From Rhyacophila brunnea (lineage: Eukaryota > Arthropoda > Insecta > Trichoptera > Rhyacophilidae): DNA of 64,000 nucleotides. A program made the translations under genes and the position numbers. The notes under the pieces were generated by a model. It did no database searches. It saw only the letters and a list, made by a program, of their open reading frames with translations, and was not told the DNA's origin. Location: NCBI GenBank assembly GCA_022495005.1, contig JAGYXB010001097.1, positions 186,001 through 250,000 of the forward strand, in the 5' to 3' direction. Every line of letters begins with the position of its first letter. Position 1 is the stretch's first letter. Positions 23,763 through 33,705 of the stretch are shown in pieces.

Positions 23763-24406
23763 TAAAATAAAATAGGGGTCGCATTTAGGCATACCTAGGT
23801 ATATATTTTTCGCGCAATTATCCTAAGCGATTATTTTACAAGACAATTAAACCTTATTCATTCTTTGGCATATTATTAGAATTACAGACGGTTGGACCGG
23901 ACCCTTCTTTTGAGTTGCTCCAATCCGGGACCTAATACTTGCTCCAGCTCCTCTCCAGGGTCTGCTCCGCTCCGGGTAAACAGTTTTAATAGGTATTATA
24001 TTTATACAAATGTAAAAAAATGAAGAAATAAGGTATATTATTCGTCATTCTCATTATTTACCAGACTTTCAGAACCGACAGTAAATCGTCTTTCATTATG
24101 TGCCTCTTCTGTCAAAAAAGTGAGGTTATTTATCACTCGGCACAGTGTTGCCGTATTTTAAATAATTCAAATGTTGCAAAGTGTCAAATATAATATTTTC
24201 ATTGGGTTTTAGGACGAAAGTTAATAATATAAAAAAACATTCGGAGCAGTGGAGCACAACAAATTGTCGGTAGTCCGGCTCAGATTAAAGCCCCATTGCT
24301 CCACTGCTCCTTCACTAAATCTTTTCCTTGTCCTATCCTATAGAACTTGTTTAGTTGTGCAGGATATTTAGTATAGGGAACACGTTACAATAAATCTGTT
24401 TAGACA
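23763..24406. other. AT-rich non-coding stretch
   Basis: A CTCC-rich patch at 23895-23985 (CCAATCCGGG, GCTCCAGCTCC, GCTCCGCTCC) is partly echoed at 24240-24312 (GGAGCAGTGGAGC, GCTCCACTGCTCC), which can pair as an inverted repeat. This may be a degraded element with these ends. No gene was seen. Confidence 0.4.
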
Positions 24407-24775
24407 ATGATCAGTCACGGAGACTTGAAGCTTTCGAGATGTGGCTGTATAGACGCATCCTCAACAGACCGGGTGACAAATGTTAAAGTTCTCAATCGAA
24501 TGGGGAAGAACCGAGAAATACTACGTAATATCAAAACCAGGAAACTGCAGCACCTCGGCTACATTATGAGAGGACAAAAGTACAGCATTCCCCAACTTGT
24601 CATTCAAGGAAAGTAAGCGTAGCAGAGGACGGCGACGCATTTCGTGGCTTAAGAACTTCCGTGATTGGTACGAGTGCAGCTCCACTGAACTGTTCCGGGT
24701 AGCAGACGACAAAGATAAGATCGCTTTGATGGTGGCCGACCTCCGCTAGGGGATGGCACAATAAGAAGAAGAAGT
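24407..24775 (+). pseudogene. Non-LTR retrotransposon RT C-terminal fragment
   Basis: In broken frames the sequence reads FEMWLYRRIL, then TDRVTNVKVLNRMGKNREIL, then KTRKLQHLG.IMRGQKYS.PQLVIQGK, then a basic GRRR.ISWLKN segment, and finally a tail MVADLR with a stop and an (AAG)n repeat (24763-24774). This pattern is the C-terminus of a reverse transcriptase from a non-LTR element family common in insects. At least two frame changes make it non-functional. The 5' part is missing. Confidence 0.75.
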
Positions 24776-25203
24776 TTAGACAATATTCTTTCTTTATAAG
24801 ATATTTAACCGATTTTCCAACATATAGCGTATAGAATTTTGATAAAAAGGGGATATTGGTACCTCGCCTGTATTTTTTATGGATTTGCCCCTGCAAGGAC
24901 GAGTGGTATTTTTCTTTGAATTTCGAGTATTAATGTCAATTTATCTTGATTGTGAATATATCATTATCTACGATAATGTAATACTTTTAGATAACAGACA
25001 TTTCCGACTAATCGACACCTTAGTAATATTGATTCAATCACTCAGCACACTCGTTAATCTGTCAATACCGAAACATACATCTTGACCTTCGTTAACAAAC
25101 CATCAAGTCGAAAACCGTTTATTTATAAATCGGAACTTAAACCATACTCAAAATAATATCAATCCAGGGATTGCATGCGCTACCGTAATCGACGTCGACG
25201 AAC

Positions 25204-25834
25204 CAGCGGCGAAGGGTGGAGGTAGGGTGTTTAGACCCGACATAAATATTGAACACTAAACTTTGTCAGACAAACGTATTTGTTTTCATATATAATTTTG
25301 AAAAACACTTTCTGAGAGAGTATATTATAACCAATAGAAAAAATCTTTTATTTGTTTTCATTGTGAAGGTAGTGTAGATAGTGTTTGTTAGTTTTTAAAA
25401 TTCAATTACACCCTGCCTTATCCAAGCCATAGTGGATAATACTAAAAAATATTTATTTATATATAAATTATCCCATTAAACCATACATTATTTTAGATAT
25501 TTTATAGATAGAAGAATATTTTTTATCGAATAGGTATGGTTTGGCACAGGTAGAGCTAAATGAATTACACAAAACTAATCATCACCATATTACAATGTAT
25601 TCTTAATTCAACAAAAACAATTAATAGTGTACACTATTTTTATCGGATTGCCCATAGCATACCTAAACTACGATGGTTTGGATTATCCAGGGTTCAATTA
25701 AATTTTAAAAACTAACCAGCTCCATCTTCAAATTGTATTCTTAGTTCAATAAAAACAAATAAATATGACTGACAAAGTTCAGTGTGCACTATTTATGTCG
25801 AATCTTAACAGCCTACCTCCACCTTTCGCCACTG
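25204..25834. mobile_element. hAT-type MITE, CAGTGGCGAAGGGTGG family
   Basis: The ends CAGCGGCGAAGGGTGGAGG and CACCTTTCGCCACTG are flanked by a perfect 8-bp duplication CGACGAAC at 25196-25203 and 25835-25842. At 631 bp it is non-coding. Confidence 0.88.
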
Positions 25835-25917
25835 CGACGAACCTTCATGAAAATAATTCGGTGGGCTAACTGTTGTCTCATGAACTAATTACAATAAAAT
25901 GTTTAAAAAAATCCTAC

Positions 25918-26440
25918 CTCATGCCTCATATTAAGAGGGGGCTGCGCGTGCCGTAGAACATCTCCTCCTACTGACATTCCTTGCCAGTTTCCACCGACTC
26001 CTGCGTAATTCAATTTCCCTCCCGGCTGATCGGCCACATTCTTCGGTTCTTCCAATATCGTCTTCAATATCACTACAACTTGAGGATTCGCTGCCTCAGC
26101 ACCTTCTTTATCTATTCCATCTACGATATCTGTATTTTCTTCGTCATTTTTGTCATCTGGTATATTTTCTTCCGCAGTTAATTGTGTGGTTTCGATTGGA
26201 GTTTCTTTGAGTTCTATGTTGTTGTTTAGTGTTTTTCCAGGATCGTCTGGCGCGTAAGGGCCGTTTCCGTCGATGGCCTCGCCCTTGTGGTGCTTGGGCG
26301 GCCGACCAGCGCACCATTGGTTACCCATGGCCCTGTCTGCCTTCGCCGCCCTTCGAGCCTTCCGTCTCCTGTCGCGCAACAGCTTTGCGACTACTCACCG
26401 GGTCTTCGGCTACTTCCACCAGCCCGACTTCACGGATTAA
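25918..26440 (-). CDS. Probable exon of unrecognised minus-strand gene (frame conflict)
   Basis: Two open frames overlap here on the minus strand. The upstream frame follows a possible acceptor TTTTCCAAAG at 26441 and reads LIREVGLVEVAEDPVSSRK, ending at a stop near GRQGHG. The downstream frame reads RDRRRKARRAAKADRAMGNQW, then GRPPKHH, an acidic E/D-rich middle and LNMRHE, with a candidate donor GAG|GTAGGA at 25917. Both have composition unlike the AT-rich flanks, and their sum looks like one protein with a 1- or 2-nt shift between 26350 and 26400. It could be a pseudogene, an assembly error or two alternative exons. An ATG at about 26330 (MGNQW) could start the second frame. No family was recognised. 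Confidence 0.55.
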
Positions 26441-26776
26441 CTTTGGAAAATGGTACAGCTTGCAAGACCTGATTCTCCTTTTTAACTTTATTCAAATATT
26501 TAAAGCAGAAAATATTATAACAAGGAACTATTTACTTTGGTAGCAAGTAGGTTTATTGAATTTTGTTTTCTATTAGAAATTCTACTAAAAAATATGTGCA
26601 AAACTTCACTAAAATATTATAAAAATAAAATTTTAAATGAAAACAACTTTCATGATATAATTAGGGTTTCACTTGAAATGGTTTTAAAACACTTTTGATC
26701 ACTTGAATTTGATTTTAATCGGAAATTAATGAGCAAGCCATGTTTATACCTATATAATATACATTTAACGATACAC

Positions 26777-27297
26777 TATTGGCGAAGGGTGGAGGTAGGC
26801 TGTTAAGATCCGACATAAATAGTCCACAATAAACTTTGTCAGTCTTACGTATTTGTTTTCATTGAACTAAGTCTACAATTTACAGATGGTGTTGGTTAGT
26901 TTTTAAAAATTCAATTAAACACTGCAAAAACCAAGCCATAATAGATAATAGTCAAAAAATAATCGTCTATCTATAAAATATTTAAAAGTGTGCCATTAAA
27001 CCATACATAGTTTTGGTTATTTTATAAACATAATAATATTTTTCAACTACTATGACTTGGTTTAGGCAGGCCTTAATGAATTAAAAAAAATAACCACTAG
27101 TATATTGTGTAATATGTATTCGTAATTAAACGAAAACAAATAAGTATGAATGAAAAAATGTGCACTATTAAAAATTAACCAACATCGTCTGTAAATGGTA
27201 GTCTTAGTTCAATAACAACAAATATGAATGACTGTCTTAGTGTAATGTGCACAATTTATGTCGGATCATAACAGCCTACCTCCACCCTTCGCTACTG
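26777..27297. mobile_element. hAT-type MITE, CAGTGGCGAAGGGTGG family
   Basis: The left end is TATTGGCGAAGGGTGGAGG (first bases mutated) and the right end CACCCTTCGCTACTG. The 8-bp duplication CGATACAC is perfect at 26769-26776 and 27298-27305. At 521 bp it is non-coding. It lies between the candidate exon 25918-26440 and the CpG-rich block 27444-27700. Confidence 0.87.
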
Positions 27298-27443
27298 CGA
27301 TACACGGAATGAAGAATGAAAACAATACCGACAGTCCGGGTAACTACGGTAAAAAATTGACGAATAGCAACACTTTAGTAAATGGCCTATGAAAGAAACA
27401 CTCTAGTTTTGTTGTACTATCACTGAATTAAATAATCACTTAC

Positions 27444-27700
27444 GATACGTATCGTAAACACTAATATCCGGGGACGCTGCAGGCGCCGCGACGCGTCCGC
27501 GGCAAATTCTACTGTGGAATCACTTGGACGAAAACGAACTAAACAAAACTTTATTATTCGTGTCGTTTCGGAATCGTTCGATGGCGTCCGTCCCGACGCG
27601 GCCTCGCTCGCGTCCAAAAGTGCAACGATCACTTTGTAATCTGTCCGGTTTCGCGCCGGAAAGGCAGCACGCGCGCGCGTAAATAAATTATTAAATGACA
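27444..27700 (-). promoter_or_regulatory. CpG-rich island, possible untranslated first exon
   Basis: This block is far richer in G, C and CpG (GGCGCCGCGACGCG, GCGCGCGCG) than its AT-rich surroundings. On the minus strand it ends with TACGATACGTATC|GTAAGT, a consensus splice donor at 27438-27443. An open frame across it has no ATG and no protein-like composition, so a promoter plus 5' UTR exon is more likely than a CDS. It lies 1 kb upstream of the candidate exon 25918-26440 on the same strand, so it could be that gene's first exon. Confidence 0.5.
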
Positions 27701-28260
27701 CCTTTGCCGCCAAAAATACACTCTGCTTTAAATATATTTCAACAATTTAATTTACCTCGAAAACCATGTGAAATTCACATCACCATTTGTTTTATTATTC
27801 GATTCGTATATTACTGTAATAATTTCGTTTAAATTCTCGTTTACTTACATACGTATATTTTTTTTTATTTAAATCACTTTTAATTCACTTTTTTTTAAAG
27901 TTTTTTTAAAGTTAAAGTTTAATAAGTGTTTGAATAGTTGAAAATTGCATAATAAATAATGTATTAAATGTGTATACAACTTAAGTGTATTTACTCAATA
28001 AAATCGTGCATAATATAACCTAAGATTACGTCAGAGAATTAATGTTAATGTATTCGTTATTAAGTTTTATCATAATTACTATCTATACGGCATACGTAAT
28101 GTAGTATTAATTCAAGAGATGATTGCATTTTTGCGGTAACCCAAAAAAACCTTTACGTTAATAGGTAAATAATAATATACTATCACGGTTTTATTATTTT
28201 ATACAGATTTCGGGATCGGCTTGGGATAACTTTGGATAAATTTAATACTGAAACATAGTT
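27701..28260. other. AT-rich stretch upstream of the CpG island
   Basis: No gene was seen. The poly-T and TTTAAAGTTTTTTT tracts at 27855-27930 and TTAAGTGT repeats carry no recognisable element. Confidence 0.4.
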
Positions 28261-28268
28261 ATCGGTTC

Positions 28269-29180
28269 CAATGGCGTACCCAGGGGGGGAGGCAAGGGGC
28301 CCTGGCACCCCCCCCCCCAAACAAGAAAATTATCAGAATGATTTTAAACATTGAAATCGAAAGGCAATAAACTATATTTTGGGCTTAGACAAATAAAAAC
28401 ACGACCTAAAAAATGATTTGTAATTCTCCAGCACCCTTTTTAGAAAATTTTCTTAGATTTTAATTTCTAACACAAAAATTTCGAAACACTAATGTCGGGT
28501 TTTTTGAGAAACCCAATCCCAAATGGAACTCTCAAAAAATTCTCGGTGTCCACCCGAATTCCGGAGTGGTGTAGGTTATGGCAGGGGAGGGCTGAGAGGG
28601 CTCTAGCCTGGGTCCCGGCGTGTCGGGTTGACCAGATAAGTGAGGTAAACACACACCTTAAATTAGCTTTAATAGTAAAAAAAAGTCTATTATACGCTAT
28701 TTGGCGCTATTATACTTCATGGCCATGAACATTTTAAATTATATAATTGTGCAATATATTTTCTGATTATTATGTGTCGATACTCGACAGCTCCATTATT
28801 AAAGTAGATGTATTAAAATTGCCAATAATTCACTGTATAAGTACCCTTAATTTGAGCTAAAACACAATTTGAAAAACGTTAATGTAGTGTTTCACACTGC
28901 CTTTAATCTTAGCGGTAGGTAGAGGGCCCGCCAAATATCCTAGCCTGAGGGCCCATTTTAAGGTGTGGGGGCCATGGTGTAGGTACACCGAGTGCAATAG
29001 ACAAAATATCGATAAACGAGAAAATAGGCTGTGTTGTGTTGAGTAGGTTTGTATATAAGTTAACTGCAATAATACTTTTTTTTTGTCCATTTTCAATTAA
29101 TATTTTGGAACCTCAATAAAAAAAACAAAAATCGATCCTCGCCCCCCCCCCCCCAATATTAAATCCTGAGTGCGCCACTG
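28269..29180 (+). mobile_element. hAT-type element carrying a nested CATGGCCCCC MITE
   Basis: The outer ends CAATGGCGTACCCAGG and, reversed, CAGTGGCGCACTCAGG are canonical hAT-like termini. A perfect 8-bp duplication ATCGGTTC flanks it at 28261-28268 and 29181-29188. Within it sits the MITE 28577-28976 with its own duplication GTGTAGGT. The outer element continues at 28985-29180. A second, right-truncated copy with the same nested MITE is at 59644-60134. There is no transposase. Confidence 0.88.
28577..28976 (+). mobile_element. Nested CATGGCCCCC-family MITE
   Basis: It runs from TATGGCAGGGG to TGTGGGGGCCATG, flanked by a perfect duplication GTGTAGGT at 28569-28576 and 28977-28984. It lies entirely inside the hAT element 28269-29180. 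At 400 bp it is non-coding. Confidence 0.87.
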
Positions 29181-29188
29181 ATCGGTTC

Positions 29189-30249
29189 ATAGACACATTA
29201 TATCTGATTTGAAAATGATAATTTTATTTATAGTAATATGTATCTACTAAAACACGTTCAGTACAATCAAACAATAAAACTAATAAACGTGCCTAAGTAA
29301 GTATACAATGTTTTTGCATTTATAAAATATTATAACGTATTCGTTTTATACTAGTATTATACAGTATTTGATGGCACTAATTGCAAAGTCAGTTATCTCC
29401 ATAAACTAGTATTTCAAAATTCACAAAAATCAGCTGTCATACCAGACTACAAATCGAATAAATTTAATATAAAAATACGATACGAAAAAAACAGATTCTG
29501 ATAAATTATCATTAAAAACATTTTTAGTTATTACTTATTGATGTTACCGATGGATATTATAAGTAACCGCGGATTTAATTAACACGATTTTAATATGCTA
29601 ATTCATTTAAATTTGTACTTGTCCATTAAAATCGGTTTTTGCAGCAAGATTTACGCCTTTCGGCATTTTCAGTCACTATGCACACTCACCGAGGGGAAAA
29701 ACTGACATATAATATAGTTACTTACTGTTTATATAGCTAATATATTAGTAACATATGAAAATACATTAATCCTAAGTAAAGAATTTATTAAGGCATTGGA
29801 AAATATTATTTAAACACTAGTTTTTGACAGTAAAACGAACTAACATATTGTAGAAAAGTAGATGGTTATTTAAAGACTTTTTTTTAAATTAATATAACTG
29901 ACTGTAATTATTATTAATACCGTTATTTATGTTGTATTAATTATAAAGACAACTAAATAAGGGCGATTGTTTGTTATTGTGCAGACTTTTACAGTTTTTG
30001 TGCATCAGTTTTTCGAAGGTTACTACTGCTAGTGTCAATAGCCTCTAGTTAGGCTAGGTTAGTTACTTAGGTTAAAATAAAAAGTAGGCAAGTAAGTAAT
30101 TCAAATCGACTAAATAATTTAGTTGTTTTTCTGGCACAGAATCCGATCGCAACGTGATGATATTATGTAAATTACCGGAAAGCTTTCAATGCGTTTTGTT
30201 TGTGTTATTTTTTTGTGTTTATGTAATTTTTGTTTGTTCGTTTAATGTG
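29189..30249. other. Non-coding stretch with a 'CGCCTTTCGGCAT' repeat copy
   Basis: A diverged copy of the GGGTTTCGCC..TTTCGGCAT repeat lies at 29633-29672. A run of TTAGGC/TAGGTTAG near 30050-30072 is a short telomere-like string. The rest is AT-rich without coding signal. Confidence 0.45.
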
Positions 30250-30527
30250 TTCGTAGGTGTCGTGGACCGGCGGTCGCGGTGCTGTCTCAATTGAATTATT
30301 TATTGGATCGATCGACGGGCGCGTTTAGCACGGAGGCTGGCACGAGACGCACGATGGGCGCGCGAACACCGGACTGCGCGGCGCGGAGGCGTGTTGACAC
30401 GAAGCGCCGATTTTCGGTTTCGCTCCCGACGCACGCGCATCCATATAAGTTCGCCTTTGAATCGGTTTGTTCAGCATCCAAATAATATATTAATAAAATT
30501 GCTCGTAGCATACAGATCGGATGCAGG
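30250..30527 (+). promoter_or_regulatory. CpG-rich island with TATA box and initiator
   Basis: A roughly 230-bp block dense in CpG (for example GCGCGCGAACACC and GCGGCGCGGAGGCG) ends with TATAAG at 30444-30449 and TCAGCA at 30471-30476 on the plus strand. The distance from TATA to the A of the initiator is about 29 nt, the usual core-promoter spacing in insects. No coding exon is seen directly downstream before the MITE remnant that begins at about 30528, so any first exon would be short or untranslated. Frames within the island on either strand show no recognisable protein. Confidence 0.5.
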
Positions 30528-30937
30528 CAGTGACGTCCCTAGACAAAGTGCCGCCCTTAGACAGACTTAGAATGCCACCACCATTCATTTTTAGTCTCAA
30601 ATTGTATGAAAATTGGTTGGGTTCTCAAATAGCGGCGTCTTTAAGAACGTGGAGGTCTGGGGCGTTGACAGGTTTGGAGGCCCCTTCGTGATTTTTTTCC
30701 TATTTAATAAACCATTATTGGTTATTACAATACAAAATAGGAATACTAGAATAGGCTAGCGGGATTTTTAATGCCTCTATTATTTTGTTTAATAAGATTT
30801 CGCCACTTTGTAACAAATCGACCGCGCACCGTTGACTCTGAAAAGTTGTAAAATTCGTGTTAGTTCCTTAATTTGCCGCCCCTAAGCAACGCATGACCTA
30901 CTAACCCCCACGGGACGTCATTGGTCATGCGAGCCCT
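30528..30937 (+). mobile_element. CAGTGACGTCC-family hAT MITE, diverged
   Basis: It begins CAGTGACGTCCCTAGAC with GCCGCCC and ends CCCACGGGACGTCATTG. The flanking octamers (GATGCAGG, GTCATGCG) do not match, so the insertion is old or rearranged. It lies about 55 bp downstream of the TATA/initiator pair. A separate right-end fragment occurs at about 31474-31524. Confidence 0.7.
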
Positions 30938-31083
30938 TCCCAAGGGATTCAAATGTCACTCCCCACCTACATTTCATAAAAAACAAATGCTAATTTCATG
31001 AACGAAACATCGAATCCAAAAACATACAAATTATATATTTTCCCCAGATTAATAAGTATCTACAATGGGTAAAAAAATATAAC

Positions 31084-31331
31084 AATATTTGGTACAGTTC
31101 GGTTATGAGGAATACAGCGGCAAACACATTTTGAAAATAGCCGATATACTGGATTATTTGTTAGGTTAACGTAACCAAACCAAACCTAACCTAACCTAAC
31201 CTAACCTAACCTAACCTAACCCAACTTAACCAAACCTAAACTAACCCAAACTAACAAACAATACAGTATATCGGGTATTTTCAAAATGTGTTTTCCGCTG
31301 TATTCATCATAACCGAACTGTATCCAATATT
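31084..31331. repeat. Inverted repeat enclosing telomeric (CCTAA)n
   Basis: Arms of about 75-85 nt (GGTACAGTTCGGTTATGAGG... at 31091 and its complement ending ...CATAACCGAACTGTATCC) enclose seven perfect CCTAA units at 31185-31219, with degenerate units on both sides. CCTAA/TTAGG is the ancestral insect telomere repeat. The arms share AAACACATTTTGAAAATAGC and CGATATACTGGATTATTTG with the interspersed repeats at about 4915-4970 and 52795-52845. The whole can fold into a hairpin. It is not a chromosome end, because ordinary sequence continues on both sides. Confidence 0.85.
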
Positions 31332-31539
31332 TATGTTGTCAGGATTTTTTATGCTTCGACTATTTTTTTAAATGATGTCGATTTTTTATGATGAACCAGC
31401 CACAAGGTCTGCTTTGTAGAAAACCACTGCTATCGAAAGTTTTAATATTTGTAGTCGTTTTTTCATTCTCCGCCCCTATGCAGCGCACGACCTGCGTACC
31501 TCCACGAGACGTCACTGGTCGTACCGACGCATTCAAATT

Positions 31540-32379
31540 TACCATACCTTGAATCAGCCTGATTGTAAAACGATCATGTAGAAATGCTGCATCACCTCTT
31601 TATAATTAATATTATATTATATAATTATTATATCTTTTTAGATTTTAATAAAATTTGTTGTAGAACACATCAAAATTGAGGCGCGCAGTGACGTCACGCT
31701 ACACGAAAGATTGTCAGGCGTGCAAAATCGGACACCGCATCGTGCTCATCGCGATATGACAAGTCGGCTTTCAGAAGAAACTAACTACTGCCAGAAAAAT
31801 AATTTAAAAAAAATCGTATTACAGTTATGTTTAATATTTATTAGAGACAGATAGTGAAATAAATGTTAAACACGTAAGTAAATAGAATTTAGGTATAATT
31901 TAGAAAAACTTCATAAACACACATCTGAATAAAATCATAGGCAAAATTACGGGATTACATCTTTCATTTTTCGTGTGAGTGTTACCATTAAGTTAGCAAT
32001 CTAATTATCTGAGATTATCAAAGAATGGCTAGTGTCTTTGAAATTTAATCGTATCGATTCATGAGTATTTAATTCAGATTTTAGTTTTAACGGCCGTGCA
32101 CTTGCTACTGCTTAAGAGCTTATTTCAGTGAAACGGCAAACAATTTTCAACAGTAGGAGACCGACAGTCGAGGTGTGCGCACATCGATTTGTTTTGTCAT
32201 GGCGTCGGATGAAAATATTCTTAAATCGTGTAAAGATGACTAAAAAACTTTACGTACCTATGTACTTAAAAAAGAAAACATGTCCATGAACATAAAACAT
32301 AATTTCCTTTAAATTATATTGTAAATAGTTTAAATATGATCTCATCGTGGGGGCATTATTATTAAGCAGAATACGTAGC
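31540..32379. other. AT-rich non-coding stretch
   Basis: No gene or clear mobile element was recognised. A short patch AGTGACGTCACGCTAC at 31687 carries a TGACGTCA motif. Confidence 0.35.
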
Positions 32380-32382
32380 ACC

Positions 32383-32800
32383 TAGTTAGTAGAGCGACCG
32401 CCTATAAAGCCGCGGGTCGGTAGAGGTCAATGTGCAATTAATATATTCAATATTACAACTCTGGGGTATTTTGACAATTATTTATGAAAACTGCAAACTA
32501 ATATTTCACATAACATCCCATCCTGGTCGTTATTAAAATATGTGGTAAAACTATTATTATATATTATATAGTATATGTTATTTTAATTAATATTATGTAG
32601 TATACTTCCCAGTCCCAGGATTCGAGCCTGGGTTTCCTTTTTCCCTTTTTCAATTTGTCTGTGAGTCAGGGTATGGACCTAATAGGTTGAGCAAGTGGCT
32701 GACATCCATTTCTCGTAAAAAACATTTTTTTTTTAAATACAAACCTCTACCCTGTGGAGGCCCATATGATCCTATTAGGATTGGACATAGTCGGAAAAAA
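32383..32800 (+). mobile_element. Interrupted tRNA-derived SINE
   Basis: An A-box-like head (CACCTAGTTAGTAGAGCG, then CCGCCTATAAAGCC) lies at about 32389-32430. A B-box (GGATTCGAGCCTGGG) appears only at about 32618-32632, suggesting an insertion of roughly 180 bp between them. The body GGACCTAATAGGTTGAGCAA..., GTGGAGGCCCATATGATC and a final A-rich run match the SINE at 54759-55013. An inverted fragment lies at about 34750-34795. Confidence 0.6.
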
Positions 32801-32929
32801 ATATACTTCCCACAAATAATTTAAAACTTAATACCTTTATCTACCATTAAAGTGATTAACATTTTGGATCGACCAAACGAATGAACTCACAAAATTCATA
32901 AAAGTAAAACTGCATTGACTGTATTTATT

Positions 32930-33165
32930 TTCACACATAATATGTGAACATTATAAATTATTAATTTAAGACGTTCACAACATGACATTTAAAAACATAG
33001 AAATATTTTAATTAATTAATTTATAACTAATTAAAACTAACTATATAAAAATAAAAAAGAAATATATCAGTATTAAATTATTAAACAGTATAAAAGTATA
33101 AATACAAAAAATATAAATTAGATACAAAGAAGTACACCGAATGAGCTAAGCAGAGCAGCGCAGAC
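32930..33165. repeat. Interspersed repeat with GACGTTCACAACATGACAT motif
   Basis: The segment contains AAGACGTTCACAACATGAC, then AT-rich sequence, then TACACCGAATGAGCTAAGC. It matches in reverse complement about 7270-7445, with a fragment at 39779-39845 and another near 4340. Borders and class are unknown; it is non-coding. Confidence 0.55.
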
Positions 33166-33285
33166 ATAACATAATTTTTATATATCCACAAAACAAAGAA
33201 ATATTTGATTTAAAAAATTCCTTTTTTAATTTTTAAGAAAAGTAATATTTTAAATAATTGCAAGATAAAAAGAACTTTTTATATA

Positions 33286-33705
33286 CAACGTTTTTAAATT
33301 TTCTGTTGAATCATATAAACTTGACTTGACTAGCTTAAACGATCAAAAAAATTGTAGGTACTTGATAGAAATAATACTGAAATCTCATATTGATATGCAT
33401 AGTAACGCACGTATATATTAATACTAATAATTTAGTTGCTAGGACCCACTTAGCAACCAATAAAAGTTTTACTTTTTACGGATTTCTTCCGAAATAACTT
33501 TTCATACAAAACAGAATTAACTGAAAATGAAATCAATTCTACTTAAAGATGGCTAAAAGTATTAAAAAATGCATTGGCATCGTGTTCTGATATATTCTAA
33601 AAGTTTCAAATGTCTAGCTAGTCGGGAAGTTAGTTAAAAAGTTAAAGTTAGTTACTGGACAAACAGCTACCGGACAAATAATAATACGAGCTAAGAAAAA
33701 CGTTG
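33286..33705 (-). mobile_element. TA-MITE, CAACGTTTTT family
   Basis: The ends CAACGTTTTT and AAAAACGTTG have TA on both sides. At 420 bp it is the reverse orientation of 2969-3397. It is non-coding. Confidence 0.8.

Noticed and set aside
26229..26543. Plus-strand open frames opposite the 25918-26440 exon
   Set aside because: Antisense shadow; the minus strand has the better protein-like composition and a donor site.
27420..27713. 97-codon minus-strand frame in the CpG block
   Set aside because: It has no ATG and an arginine/alanine-rich composition expected from any CpG-rich DNA; treated as a possible UTR.
31185..31219. Chromosome end suggested by the CCTAA array
   Set aside because: Only seven perfect units, enclosed by inverted arms and with ordinary sequence on both sides.
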